A DNA stretch of 64,000 nt from Membranipora membranacea (GCA_914767715.1 OU612075.1:22568001-22632000), one strand, 5' to 3'. Shown: positions 12,101 through 22,000, counted from the stretch's first letter. Notes: a model not told the origin generated them from the letters alone. Made by a program: numbers and translations.

Positions 12101-15100
12101 TATCTGGAATAGCATCATTAGCTTTCTTTTGCAAAACAAAGGGCTTGCAAAAATAGCCAGTCCCTAGTAGCAATCTAGAAATGCCCTAATCATCGACACT
12201 GTAGGGGTATAATTACTGTTTGCAATTTTGTAAACAAGACAATTTCTCAGGCTAATTATTCATGCTACTAGGGACAGCCAATCAGATAACAGTCAGATGG
12301 GTCCCTGTGTTTAGTGTCCTAACCGTATAACGCTATGATACTATTTCTATTCTAAGAGAAGAATCTAATTCAGTGATTGCGGATAATTTCTTATCTTGTT
12401 AAATAGGCCCATATAGTTTACCTTTATCTCACTGCTAACTTCATACCAAAGTCCTTGCCTATATTTACAGTCTCAGCCATTTCATGTACCAGTAAACTCT
12501 AAGGTAGTATTAGATTACTACACTATTATCCATAAGCCTATGGACCTACAAACATTACGGGCAAATGTAAGGGAGAGAAAGTATGAGAACAGAGAGCAGT
12601 TCCTCACTGATGTACATCAGATCTTTGAGAATAGTAAGCTATATAACGGGCAGAAGAGTGTATACACCCTCACTGCACAGGAAATGTTTGATCTCACTCT
12701 ACGAAGATTCGCTGAGGTGAGATTTACATGCCGAGGCGGATAGTATGTGTGATCTTAAGATGTCATGTAATAATTTTACCACTCATGGCAAAAGACTGCT
12801 CTTGATCTTGGGATGTGATGTAATTATTTTACGATGTGAGATTAACCTTTATCTAATATCTATATATAATATTAAAAGGAGTCAGGAGTGGTCTGACGGT
12901 TAAGGGTATGGACTTGTGATCTCATGATCCAGGTTCGATTCCCGGCGCCGGCTGTCATTTCTGATTTGGCACTGGCAAGCCATTCATCCTAGCCAGGTCT
13001 GTTCGGATCAGGACCATAAATACAGGAGGTCTACTGTGTGCTTGCATGCAGTATAAAGATCCCCCTCTGCCTCTTCGAAAAAAGAGTAGCCGGCAACGGT
13101 GGGCAAGGGTATAGGGTACTACCCCACACAAGCCACCCGAGCTTAAGGGGGCCCGTTAAATAGGGCGGTCAAATAAGACCTAGTGCATAGAAAAAAAATA
13201 TATATTATAGACTTTCCCACGCATCATTGATGTAGAATTCAATTCTTATTTTAATTGTTTACAGAAAGAAGATAAACTGATGCGTTTAGAGAAGGCTATT
13301 AACCCTCTGCTCGATGATAACGATCAAGTTGCCTTCTCTTACCTCCTGGAGAACATCATTATCAACCATCTCAAAACGATAGAACAGGTAGGTGCTGTCT
13401 AGTGCTTTGTGTAGAGTAGAAGTGATGTCAATAGCTGAAGTTATGCCATCTCTGACATTGAAACCACTTCTTAAATGCCAATTCTTAGTTACATGTACAC
13501 TATGGGAACTAGAAGTCTTGTAGATTGTAACCTATGCTCTCAATTTCATTCCACTTTTTTAATTTACGTCTCAAAGTTACATCACAGTCCAAGCTAGCAC
13601 CTCTAACATGAGTTTCACATGAATACGGAATTATTTAGGTAATGGTCCCGAAATGTTATATCATGTAGGTTAAAAGCATACGGATATGCACATGTGTTAT
13701 ATGGTTAATGTCTTTTTTTCGGAATTGCTGACATATAATCATTATCTTGATCGTCCCAGGTGTGGCCGTTCCAGCAACCTGTTAACAAGAAGCTAGTCAA
13801 AGATTATTATACCATAATAACAGAGCCTATGGATCTACAGACTCTGCTGGATAATGTAAAATTACATAAGGTAAGCCTTATTAACAAGTATTTACTTCTT
13901 ATTCTGAGGCTGTATAATCTCAAGTATAAGCAAGGTAAGTAAACCTTGGAGCAGATCAATACGTACATTTAACAAAATTTTCCCTGCCAAGATTGACAAA
14001 CATCTGTTCTCATATCAGCACTTATGATACCTCTCTGATTTCAACTTCCCAGTTAGGAAACTTAGTAGTTAACTTTGAGAAACCAAAATTTCCTCTATCT
14101 GTCGTCGTTCGATAATAGAACTAAAACTACGGTTTTTTTCAAACATTGTCACCATAATCTCTTTCACTCTTAATTTTCACACGTAAGGTTAGCTTCATTT
14201 TCATGTACAGAGATGTAATTTAATAGATGATATAATGTACACATATCTGTTCTATGATGATATAGTATCACACGAGGGATGAGTTTCTGACAGACGCCAC
14301 ACTTATATATAAGAACTGTTCTCGTTATAATGGAGCTGACAGTCCCTTCACAGCTACGGCTAAGAAGATAGCAGAAGTAACCAAACAGTGTCTGAATGAG
14401 AACTCTGATCAGCTCAATGAATGGGAGGAGGGTATCAAACTTAAACAGGTCAGTATCTCTCAATGAATGGGAGGAGGGTATCAAACTTAAACAGGTCAGT
14501 ATCTCTCACTGAATGGGCGGAGGGTATCAAACTTAAACAGGTCAGTATCTCTCAATGAATGGGAGGAGGGTATCAAACTTAAACAGGTCAGTATCTCTCA
14601 CTGAATGGGCGGAGGGTATCAAACTTAAACAGGTCAGTATCTCTCAATGAATGGGAGGAGGGTATCAAACTTAAACAGGTCAGTATCTCTCAATGAATGG
14701 GCGGAGGGTATCAAACTTAAACAGGTCAGTATCTACAGCCAATCAGCTTCATCAGCTACATCAAGTCTCAAATAAGCAAATAATTGTTTATTAATCTGAA
14801 TCTTTTGAACACTTAAACTTGTCTAAGGTTTCATATAATTACTATGACATTCAGCATCTCAAAAATCTACCTCTTAAATTTCCCTGCGAGATATTTTATC
14901 CCATTTCGTAAGCACCTAGATTCCATCGATGGTGCCAGTTGCAGATATTATAATGTGCTGAGTCTGGCATGTCTGTTAATGAAAGCGGATCTTTGTGGCA
15001 TTCAATTATCAAACACTTTTGAAAATGGAATGCCCCAAATTTCCACTTGCAAGGGTTTCATGTACAGGTAGCACTATAACTTGGCGTGTGGTGACAAGCT

Positions 15101-17740
15101 CTGATGGTGCTGAGTAAGACATGCTAATTTTTACTTGACCCTCCATTATTCTCCCTCTCCTACTCTGACAGGAGGAAGCTATGGAAGGTCTAGAGTCTGA
15201 GAGTATCATGACTGGTACTAGTCTACATGATGACCTGAGTAACCTTGACCCTGAGGAGTCAAGGACTGGGGACTACACTATAGCCGAGGATGGCGGGGAT
15301 AGCATACCCGGCCCGTCTCATACTCAAGATGGTGTGATCATAGAATCTCAAGACCTGCAGGTAAGAGTTAAACAAGGAACTTCAGACACTGAGCTGGAAG
15401 TGTTCAGCGTTTGACTCATCCAAAATATTTGTCCTGTTTTCTGGGGCTATGTCACATTCAGGAATGCTCCGATATACTTTAACACTACTACTATTAACTA
15501 AGGTACCCTCATATGGCAAATCCAACGGGGAAATATAGTCCGGTGGCAGCCCCCTCCTATCTTGTCACTTCCATTTACAATTGTGGGTGGATAGGGTTTG
15601 AAAGTTGTTTTTCTGGTAGAGTTTTTCATGCTGATGGCAATGGTAATATTGTACCTTACACTTAGTTGCACAATAGGCCGGTAATTGCCAAAAAGGCTGC
15701 CAGCAAAAGAGAAAGTGATCAAAAAATGATGACGTGGTTACAAAACATCCAGAATCTAAAAGACCATGTCATAATTTGTGGATCTACAAGTTTTCACGGG
15801 ACTGCTGTTATAAATAGCCGAGATGCAGCTAACAACAGTTACGATACCCCCTTATATCACCTGTACATAATCATTATTAAAGCAAAACTGTTTTTTCAAC
15901 TTCGCTGTCGCCCCGAAATCTGGCTTAGAATGCTTGTATGGATCTGATTTTTCTATAGTGGTTTTGTATTGACTCCATCGATGACCAGAAACTGCACTTC
16001 ACAGAGTTAATCTTTGCTTTACACGCTACATAACTTTATAAAAACTTTTTTTTTTAAACTAAAATGGATACTTTAAAAACGAAAAAAAATGACGCACTCA
16101 GAGCATTGAAAATTGGTGTTAAGCGATGGGAGATAAATACAAGGTCACCATAGAAAAGTCGAATCTTTAAGGACATCCGAAGCCTGTTTTCGAGGCAGCA
16201 GCAAAATTTAAAAAGTGCTTTTGCTTGAATGATGTTAATATACAGGTGATATAAGGGGGTATCGCAACTGTTGTTGGCCGCATCTCGGCTGATAGTAGTA
16301 GACCCATGTAAACTTGTAGATCCACAAATTATGGCATGCTATTTCAGATTTTGGATGTTTTGAAACCATGTTATCATTTCTTGATCACTTTCCCTTTTGG
16401 CGGCAGCCTTTTTGGCCATTAACCGCCTATTGTGCAACTCAGTGTAAGCTACAATATTACAATTGCAATCAGTATGAAAAACTCTACCAGAAACAACTTT
16501 CAAACCATATCAACCCAAAATGGTAAATGAAGTTGCATTTCTAGCCACATTTTGCATAGGCTGCCACCGGACTAATAGCTTTCTGTCTGAGTTTGAGAAC
16601 TTCTACCACCCTTTTTTCACTGAAGTGCATCTATTTCAATGCGATGCAATCACCATATTGTTATCGGTAATTTTTTTTTCTTGATTTCATCATAACAGTT
16701 CAATAATTTGTCAAATCTTCATGAAGACGCTGTGAGCATGATCCCTGATCTCAACACAATAGGTCACTGGTGGGTTTGGTATTGATTAATACACCGTATG
16801 CCTGCTGAGGATATTATCTCCCCTGTTTTATTATCTCATAGGAAGTAGATGAGGGAGATTATGTGGATATAATGGAAGAGGAGATAGTCCAGGGAGATAA
16901 TATAGCAGGTCAGGAATACTATACAGATGAGATGCAGCAGGTAGAATTAGCACAACATCATGAAGGTGATCTAGGACTAGATCTCCAGCTAAGTGGGGAT
17001 GAGGGTAAGTGAGGGTCCGCTCTTAGTAGCTGTTATGGTGTTTTATTAGTCAGCCAGATCTGGTGGTTGGCTGGCTGGTCATGACTCTCAAGTCTCTGGC
17101 CTCAAGTTTTCCGCACAACCAGTTTCCTCATCGATCTAGTTGGGTCCATAAAATTGTGATTAGGATTTGCTTGACTTGTACATAGGATAAGGATTGAGCA
17201 TGCAGATATTTCTATCCACCTGGTCGAGGTGAGAAACTAGGGACACAGACTAAATGGATTATGTTTATATGTGGGTAACTAGATAAAAGATCCAAACTGT
17301 GTACATTACGTGATGTTTGTAGCCTTGTGCATTACGTTATGTTAGTATAACATGAACTGATTGTAATGATTCTGTTGTTATTAGATGAGGCAGAGGCAGA
17401 CGGGGGATACACAGTATATCATCCTGAGGCACCAGCTGCTGAGGAAGATAGTCAGATGAGCTTCAACGCTGAACAATTCTTCCAGACTAACTTCCAAGTA
17501 AGCGGGGACGATAACGACACGCATCCTCAACATGATGAGAATGGTATCGTAGAATATGAGGCTATAGAAGGAGCAGTTATTGCGGATGGGGACGGGTACA
17601 TGAATAATATAGGCGTCCCTGATGAGTCTGCTGATGTAATTAACAATGATCTGCAGCTATCTGAGTCTGATGAGGATATGGAGGAAGAGGAGGCACAGCC
17701 GGAGGGTGTTGGATTTGATTTCGATGAGTTTGATGCCTGA
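25..17740 (+). CDS. TAF1: TAF1, TFIID subunit 1 (5' end outside window), 24 exons
   Basis: TAF1 is the largest TFIID subunit, a nuclear scaffold that contacts TBP, TAF7 and acetylated histones at RNA polymerase II promoters. Exons: 25-147, 1228-1410, 1749-1927, 2283-2426, 2724-2899, 3299-3436, 4831-4951, 6040-6114, 6424-6573, 7824-7946, 8281-8383, 8891-9096, 9601-9863, 10176-10365, 10580-10769, 11258-11430, 11709-11807, 12471-12716, 13265-13387, 13760-13870, 14266-14448, 15172-15360, 16842-17004, 17385-17740. All junctions are GT-AG; the joined frame is open for 1,334 codons to the TGA at 17738. Motifs in order match animal TAF1: [54 protein letters not shown], zinc knuckle, two bromodomains, acidic tail. 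Roughly the first third of the protein lies upstream. Five of its 23 introns start with splice-donor tandem arrays, which is unusual. No clear AATAAA was seen close to the stop. Confidence 0.96.
50..450 (+). repeat. Splice-donor tandem array 1 (96-bp unit, 4 donors)
   Basis: The exon end GGAG|gtaagt at 147 is repeated at exactly 96-bp spacing: GT at 148, 244, 340 and 436 (the last reads ggcg|gtaagc). Each unit is about 83 bp of exon, including the NISNDEYY codons, plus 13 bp of intron. 96 is 32 codons, and the native frame is open through all copies before an in-frame TAG after the fourth. Copies differ by only a few bases, so the array is recent. Confidence 0.95.
620..868 (-). mobile_element. 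tRNA-derived SINE-like element (family A)
   Basis: Read on the minus strand from 868, a Pol III A-box-like region (tagctcagtcggttagagcg) is followed by a B-box-like gggttcaaatcccgcc at about 772-787, then a non-tRNA body. Four copies of gttaaag at 805-833 interrupt the space between the two boxes. The body (gacctgcctgcaa, then cttcggacag and ttgcgatttt) recurs at 31857-31976 and, more diverged, at 22971 and 23948. The tail end could run further left than 620. Confidence 0.75.
893..1166 (+). mobile_element. MITE-like element, copy A
   Basis: A 274-bp element with long terminal inverted repeats. The left end contains ccaatgcatgttatagtcag and the right end the reverse complement of a close relative. 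The same family occurs at 10949-11186 with its interior in the opposite orientation, which shows a mobile unit rather than chance. No coding capacity. It lies in the TAF1 intron 148-1227. Confidence 0.8.
1228..2899 (+). CDS. TAF1: TAF1 core domain, exons 2-5 of the window
   Basis: Exons 1228-1410, 1749-1927, 2283-2426 and 2724-2899 encode the start of the TAF1 core (DUF3591), which in known TAF1 proteins forms the TAF7-binding, acetyltransferase-like module. Visible signatures are [66 protein letters not shown] and [13 protein letters not shown]. Junctions are canonical and phases agree. The introns are short; one, at 1928-2282, carries a T-rich stretch and no obvious element. Confidence 0.95.
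3299..6573 (+). CDS. TAF1: TAF1 core with winged-helix-like region, exons 6-9
   Basis: Exons 3299-3436, 4831-4951, 6040-6114 and 6424-6573. Conserved strings are [75 protein letters not shown] and [12 protein letters not shown]. The ADFKRTGMD to NWW stretch corresponds to the winged-helix part of known TAF1 structures. Two of these four exons, 4831-4951 and 6424-6573, are followed by arrays that repeat the exon end with its donor. The second ends VPNKPVINK|gtaagt, and the reading frame continues open through the whole following array. Confidence 0.95.
3521..3894. mobile_element. Fold-back (inverted repeat) element in a TAF1 intron
   Basis: The arm 3521-3694 starts gagaccacactattaacatg and its approximate reverse complement lies at 3741-3894, ending gtgtggtctc, with a loop of about 46 bp. 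The arms share acatgtgcccacccctaaat almost exactly, and I estimate overall arm identity near 80%. The transcribed intron should fold into a long hairpin. No coding capacity was seen. Confidence 0.8.
4873..5890 (+). repeat. Splice-donor tandem array 2 (131-153 bp units, 7 donors)
   Basis: The last 79 or so bases of exon 4831-4951 (agagatatggtatctcctga through the donor AAAG|gtacgc or AAG|gtatgc) recur six more times, joined by AT-rich taatataatac runs. Donor GTs lie at 4952, 5083, 5225, 5367, 5514, 5667 and 5814. The copies lack the 5' part of the exon and have no pyrimidine-tract acceptor, so they look like repeated exon ends rather than complete alternative exons. Copies carry a few substitutions, mostly silent. 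Confidence 0.95.
6541..7107 (+). repeat. Splice-donor tandem array 3 (33-bp unit, 17 donors, open frame)
   Basis: The exon end AATAAG|gtaagtg at 6573 is repeated every 33 bp, with GT from 6574 to 7102, 17 sites. Each unit is 11 codons, encoding [11 protein letters not shown] in the native TAF1 frame, and no stop appears until after the last unit. Sixteen donors read gtaagt and the last gtaaat. Substitutions fall elsewhere in the unit (for example cccaat for ccaaat, or aacatg for aacctg). Confidence 0.96.
7145..7483. mobile_element. MITE-like element with about 35-bp terminal inverted repeats
   Basis: The left end atttgggtactatttagccc mirrors the right end, which reads taaatagtacccaaat. The match continues inward through a GTGCTGTG/CACAGCA-type segment and an A-run. 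The interior of about 270 bp is non-coding. It sits in the TAF1 intron 6574-7823, just after donor array 3. Confidence 0.75.
7824..9096 (+). CDS. TAF1: TAF1 central region, exons 10-12
   Basis: Exons 7824-7946, 8281-8383 and 8891-9096. They encode [37 protein letters not shown], then [32 protein letters not shown] and [15 protein letters not shown]. All of these align in order with known TAF1. The 8891 acceptor sits right after a CA/TA-rich microsatellite. An open frame continuing upstream through that microsatellite is chance and not part of the protein, because the GTAACAGG start joins in phase to CCAGAG|gt at 8383. Confidence 0.94.
8605..8888. repeat. CA/TA-rich microsatellite next to a TAF1 acceptor
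   Basis: About 280 bp of imperfect acat/acacat/atac repeats run up to the acceptor tatatacag at 8890. Pyrimidines are sparse just before this AG. Open frames across it are low-complexity and not genes. Confidence 0.9.
9062..9245 (+). repeat. Splice-donor tandem array 4 (71-bp unit, 5 donor-like sites)
   Basis: The exon end GCAGTCAG|gtaata (GT at 9097) recurs at 9168 and 9239. A second, internal donor-like site ttcag|gtaata at 9123 recurs at 9194. The period is 71 bp, so the frame is not kept, and the native frame stops soon after the exon. Each unit carries AACAAGAAGAGCAGC from the exon plus the donor. Confidence 0.93.
9601..10769 (+). CDS. TAF1: TAF1 basic region and CCHC zinc knuckle, exons 13-15
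   Basis: Exons 9601-9863, 10176-10365 and 10580-10769. They encode [30 protein letters not shown], the charged helix [19 protein letters not shown] and then a zinc knuckle, [19 protein letters not shown] (pattern C-x2-C-x4-H-x6-C). In TAF1 the knuckle contributes to promoter DNA contact. The exon ends VEG|, matching the conserved VEGTK junction to the exon at 11258. Confidence 0.95.
10949..11186 (-). mobile_element. MITE-like element, copy B
   Basis: A 238-bp element with terminal inverted repeats of about 60 bp: left acttaaagtctacccaaaga, right ending gtagtctttaagt. The interior matches copy A (893-1166) in reverse orientation, sharing ccaagtagagcattgga. It lies in the TAF1 intron 10770-11257. 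Strand is given relative to copy A. Confidence 0.82.
11258..12716 (+). CDS. TAF1: TAF1 bromodomain 1, exons 16-18
   Basis: Exons 11258-11430, 11709-11807 and 12471-12716. [15 protein letters not shown] and the lysine-rich [18 protein letters not shown] lead into [19 protein letters not shown] and [13 protein letters not shown], then the first bromodomain: [30 protein letters not shown] and NSKLYNG. The Asn of YNG is the residue that binds acetyl-lysine in this family. The intron at 12717-13264 carries a tRNA-derived SINE. Confidence 0.95.
11630..11697 (+). repeat. gtgactgtat/gtgattgtat short tandem repeat
   Basis: Five to six copies of a 10-bp unit (gactgtatgt, then gattgtatgt) lie in the short TAF1 intron 11431-11708, just upstream of the acceptor. 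It contains no AG acceptor copies, so it differs from the splice-site arrays. Confidence 0.85.
12889..13203 (+). mobile_element. tRNA-derived SINE (family B)
   Basis: A tRNA-like head carries an A-box-like tggtctgacggttaaggg and a B-box ggttcgattcc. It is followed by a body of about 230 bp and an A-rich tail (gaaaaaaaatatat). No other copy was seen in this window. It sits in the TAF1 intron 12717-13264 in the sense orientation. Confidence 0.85.
13265..14448 (+). CDS. TAF1: TAF1 bromodomain 2, exons 19-21
   Basis: Exons 13265-13387, 13760-13870 and 14266-14448. The linker [18 protein letters not shown] and [12 protein letters not shown] precede the second bromodomain: [35 protein letters not shown] and NCSRYNG, again with the acetyl-lysine-binding Asn. 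The last exon ends [10 protein letters not shown]|gtcagt and is followed by seven donor copies at a 46-bp period. The family order bromodomain 1, linker, bromodomain 2 is intact. Confidence 0.95.
14403..14737 (+). repeat. Splice-donor tandem array 5 (46-bp unit, 7 donors)
   Basis: The exon end CTTAAACAG|gtcagtatct (GT at 14449) recurs at exactly 46-bp spacing: 14495, 14541, 14587, 14633, 14679 and 14725. Each unit holds about 34 bp of exon (aatgaatgggaggagggtat onward) and 12 bp of intron. Units alternate between gggaggaggg and gggcggaggg variants, which suggests duplication of a two-unit block. 46 is not a multiple of three. Confidence 0.96.
15172..17740 (+). CDS. TAF1: TAF1 acidic C-terminal tail, exons 22-24
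   Basis: Exons 15172-15360, 16842-17004 and 17385-17740. They encode [13 protein letters not shown] and a long run rich in Asp/Glu and Ser, ending [17 protein letters not shown] and FDFDEFDA before TGA. This fits the acidic tail of animal TAF1, which is poorly conserved in sequence but always acidic. The intron 15361-16841 holds a large inverted-repeat element. Confidence 0.92.
15537..16574. mobile_element. Large inverted-repeat element in a TAF1 intron
   Basis: The left arm 15537-15867 (starting tagtccggtggcagcc) and the right arm 16240-16574 (ending ggctgccaccggacta) are inverted copies of about 330 bp with a spacer of about 370 bp. They share gagttgcacaataggc and tgtggatctacaagttt-type segments. 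The open frames inside are short and match nothing I recognise. It may be a fold-back transposon or two insertions of one element in opposite orientation. Confidence 0.85.
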
Positions 17741-18821
17741 TCAAAAACCTTCAATATTTTTATTCATTTTATTTCAGCGAGCTATCTAACACATTTACAC
17801 TATTTTCAATGATAAAAATGATTGATAATGCACACTGCAGTTTCACTTCTTTATGTAATCAATGTTATGATTACCTCAAAGTCTAGTCTACCGTAAGTCA
17901 CATAAATAGGCGATGATTCCCCTATTCCCCGCATGAGAAACCCCTACAGTGATATCTAACATTATATTTTAATATAATCCGAAGTTGCTCCTGTAATATT
18001 ACGCTGTACAAGTGCTGTTCACATTGTACAGTGTCACTACTAAATTTGGTCACATTGTTTTTGCTTCTATTGTGTACAAACATTATAGTCCTCGTCTGTA
18101 TATACATGTATGTACCTTATTATGAATCTTTAAAAATAAAACAACCGAAAACTCACACATATCGACCAAACGGACTAAACAAGCTTTGCCTGTGGCTGAA
18201 AAAGGCATAGTTAACTGGTTCTGTAGCGGGATTGGCAAAGTAACAAAGAAGTGATCGATGTCGTAAAGAATCATCCTTATGTAACAGTCAGATAAGGGTT
18301 CCTCATGTATCAGTATGTCTGTTAGTCACATATGTCTGTACTGAGAGCTTCAATCTCAGTAAGTGATCAATGAGGGATGGAGGGGGATCAAAGATATTAT
18401 GGGTTATCCACTAGTGATTTGATTGGTGTGAATTCCGAAGCATGTCTGTTAATAATTTCAATTTGTTATACCACACATATTTTATATAATTGATAGGTCC
18501 AAACATCAATGATAATTTTCAATTGTTCACAAAAGGGGAGGTCCCTTCCTTATCATTCTTGTTGTTTACTTTGTCTGTGCTTATCAGTAGGGGCGTGTAT
18601 TGAAGTTGAACTATTTGAGGCAGTTTCACTTAAGCTTGTAATAGTCGCTTAGCTCAACTTTACTAAACTACAAGGCTTCCACTCATCACTGCAAACTAAT
18701 ACACAAAGGTTAGTTAATGGTTTATAATCTGATAGGTAGACTTTTATTTGTATGTTTATAATTGACACAAGGTGAGCATTGAGAAGGAATTGAAATGTTA
18801 TGTTTCCTACTCTAATAGATA
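17741..18821. other. Intergenic, TAF1 3' side to TRIM-like gene
   Basis: No gene was seen. About 17985-18190 holds a dispersed repeat that recurs at 31172-31385 (shared cctgtaatattacgctgta and gtacaaacattat). The 5' UTR and promoter of the TRIM-like gene presumably lie near 18600-18820, but no TATA box or initiator stands out. An AG before the first ATG (ctaatag at about 18819) could be the acceptor of an untranslated first exon. Confidence 0.6.
17985..18190 (+). repeat. Dispersed intergenic repeat, copy 1
   Basis: About 200 bp similar to 31172-31385 in the same orientation, sharing cctgtaatattacgctgta, ttggtcacat and gtacaaacattat in order. One copy follows TAF1 and the other follows the TRIM-like gene. 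Function unknown. Confidence 0.8.
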
Positions 18822-19018
18822 ATGGTGCTTCATTCAGATATAGAAGTGATCATCAAGATGGAAGAAGTTCAATCTGATGACATCATATCCTGCAGTAACT
18901 GTCTGGAGAAGGAAGGATACATCATTAACCTACTCAGCTTACCATGTGGACATCCATGCTGTGAGCCGTGTATATCAGGACAGCCTCCTGGTGCAAAGAT
19001 TAAATGTGCTGTTTGCAA
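18822..19018 (+). CDS. TRIM-like exon 1: RING finger
   Basis: Encodes CSNCLEKEGYIINLLSLPCG followed by HPCCEPCISG and KCAVCK, a C-x2-C ... C-x-H-x2-C-x2-C ... C-x2-C zinc pattern typical of RING domains. The donor aa|gtgagt at 19018 splits a lysine codon completed by the exon at 19470. Confidence 0.9.
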
Positions 19019-22000
19019 GTGAGTGGGCTGAGTATTGTATTGATGTAGCTTGTTCAATTGCAATGCGTGGTTGTAGATAATACATTTGGTCAATATCTCT
19101 CATCTGCGCAACTGAAAACCCATAATACTGTTCCTATATCCAAACTAGAAATAAGCGATTGGCCAATAGTATTGTTTTTGGCGGCTGTGTGCGGTTGAGT
19201 AGCAAAGCAATCAGTTCAGGGCTGCCAACTCTACTCTTCTAAGAGTGTATCTACTCTTTTTCCATTTCTTCTTTCTACTGGTTCTACTGTCTCAAGCGAG
19301 TGGGCGTTCTGGCGCCCCTCTCACACTTTCCCTGCGTTCCGCAGGCATGTGGCTTTTCATAACCACCTATATCTCCTGGAAAGTCGACTGTTTTTTCCCA
19401 GAAATAGTCGGCAGCCCGGATCAATGACACTGTAACTAACTCAGTAGCAATTGCTTCATATTCTTACAGAGTGAAGCATACCTGTCTAATAGAGAATCTA
19501 CAGTCTGCTATTGAGGGAGCAGAGACGTTTTGTGATCCTTGTAAGACGAAGGGAGAGCTGAAGAAGACAGCTAATGTGTTCTGTACTAAATGTGAGAATA
19601 AGTACTGTGGTAAACATGCAGAGGTGAATATGTTATGTTAAAACCCTTCCTCTCAATTAATTAATTGGCTGGAGACATTCCTGATTTAATGATCTCTTAT
19701 TATTTGATGAACAAGTTTCGCAACGTAAAAGCATTGAGCTTTACCCCCAGCCTCTGCGAGATTTGAATACACCCCTTACAATATATTTTAATATTTTTGC
19801 CCTCATCGCCTATATTGTAGTTGTAGTTGGTGTGTATTTAACTTTCACAGAGCAGACTGCTGATAGTATTACTTAGCAATGTTGTGTTTCACATATTGAT
19901 ACAGTTTCGATTCGGGTCATTGTGTCATAGTCACCTGAGTGTGACATCAGCTGCAAGCTGTTGTCGGATCGAGAAAGATCACGACAGTTCACTGCTGGCA
20001 GAGTTCATATGATATTACTTTATAATACTGAATGCAGTTTTTCGGCAGTTTGATGATTTTATTACTGAACTACACCCTGGGGCAAATGCCCCAGGCAACT
20101 GATAAATTGCAACGCCAAGTTGTAACTGAATCTTCAGAGCAAAAACCACTGTTCTTTATACCGACCTGTATAAATAGGTCGTAAAAATAGAAACAGGTGG
20201 GATGATACGTCATCATTTTGATGGCCAACCTCCGCATTTAGATGGTAATTAAATGTGCAAAAAATGGAAGTAAATGCGGAAGAGTATAACAATTAATCAG
20301 ATTAGGACCATGGCAACCATGACAGTGCAATATACAATGCCTAACTTCATGTAGAGTCATGCACCTAGGCGTGTCACATACAGTGTATGTGACACATGCA
20401 CCCCCCTGGTTGCGATCGTCCTCGATCGCTTTAACTGGTTCAAAAAACATTATAGCTTATGTCACACAAGGATAATCATTGCAATATAAAATTTAAAACC
20501 TCAAAATCTCCTGAAATACAAACAAATCAAAAATGTCATGCATAAAAGACGGTCATAACAAAATCATGACATTCCCTTCCAAGGCTGAAGAACCTTAACA
20601 ACTGCTTCAGGTCCATTAACAAAAAAAAATATATCCCACTTTCCTCTCAACTCTAGATCTAAGAACCTAAGCTTTGCTTAGATTACAGGACAGACGAAGG
20701 TATAAAATTCATGAAATATTATAATGCTGCTTTCCTGCACAACTATCATTAAAAAATCGGCATCGCAGGAAATTCAAACGATAAATATATAAATTGCATG
20801 ATCAAGGTTGTGTCGATGGTAATAATATCAAATAATTCATTACATCCTAACTAATACAGTGACCATATTATTTTGTGCTGATCCTTGCACTAATACTGCT
20901 GCTATATTAAGATCAGTTGCCAGTTGGTTGTAGTCAGCTGCATTCCATAATCTTTTATTCTTAGCGGATCTTAGGTTACGGTTGCCTAATGTTTTTATTG
21001 AAGTTTTTCTATTTTTTTGAGTTACAGTGTTCACACCACCAGAGTAGTTTGTCTGCTGTTGTAGACTGAGACTGAATAGAACTGGTTGAATAAAATCAGG
21101 AAATTGAAGAGGTACCTTGTCAGTTGGTGAATCATGAGCAGAAGATCAAATGTCATCACTAGTATATCAGCTTCCATATGTTTTGTCTCTACATCATCTA
21201 AAAAGTCCGTCTCCATTTCTCCTTATAGTAATGTAGACGATGTAGACACATATGGTTCCATTATATTGCTTGCATTAGATCATCTACTCCAAAGACATTT
21301 TCCTCCAAGTCCACAATCTCCATCCTCTTTCTTGTATATTCAACGCTATCAGTCTCATCATCTGAAGGTGTGAAGTTCTCTCCTCACTCGGTTGGGCACC
21401 AATTGTCGGATCGAGAAAGATCACGACAGTTCACTGCTGGCAGAGTTCATATGATATTACTTTATAATACTGAATGCAGTTTTTCGGCAGTTTGATGATT
21501 TTATTACTGAACTACACCCTGGGGCAAATGCCCCAGGCAACTGATAAATTGCAACGCCAAGTTGTAACTGAATCTTCAGAGCAAAAACCACTGTTCTTTA
21601 TACCGACCTGTATAAATAGGTCGTAAAAATAGAAACAGGTGGGATGATACGTCATCATTTTGATGGCCAACCTCCGCATTTAGATGGTAATTAAATGTGC
21701 AAAAAATGGAAGTAAATGCGGAAGAGTATAACAATTAATCAGATTAGGACCATGGCAACCATGACAGTGCAATATACAATGCCTAACTTCATGTAGAGTC
21801 ATGCACCTAGGCGTGTCACATACAGTGTATGTGACACTGTCACATGTTATTAGTGCAGGTCAAATTTATGTTTGCCCTTACTGATGTTTGAAAAGATAAA
21901 TGAAAAGGATACAGGCTAACTTAAAAGTGGGCAGCATTCTGAATAGTTACAGCCGGAGATTCCCAAACTGATTCTACTTCCTAACATACTATTTAAATAT

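Larger units (their letters stand above)
19962..21836 (-). mobile_element. Young non-autonomous LTR retrotransposon
   Basis: Two direct repeats of 433 bp, 19962-20394 and 21404-21836, look identical base for base and start TG and end CA. A 4-bp target duplication CTGT flanks the element (19958-19961 and 21837-21840). Orientation is minus: right beside the 21404 LTR, the minus strand reads att then tggtgcccaaccgagtgagg, a good primer-binding site, and beside the other LTR it reads an accaggggggtgca polypurine-like run. The internal part is only 1,009 bp and has no recognisable reverse transcriptase, integrase or protease, so it depends on another element for movement. It is inserted antisense in intron 2 of the TRIM-like gene. 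Confidence 0.93.

Noticed and set aside
20840-21216. Minus-strand frames as gag or polymerase
   Set aside because: No zinc knuckle, protease or reverse transcriptase motif is visible; recorded only as possible remnants.
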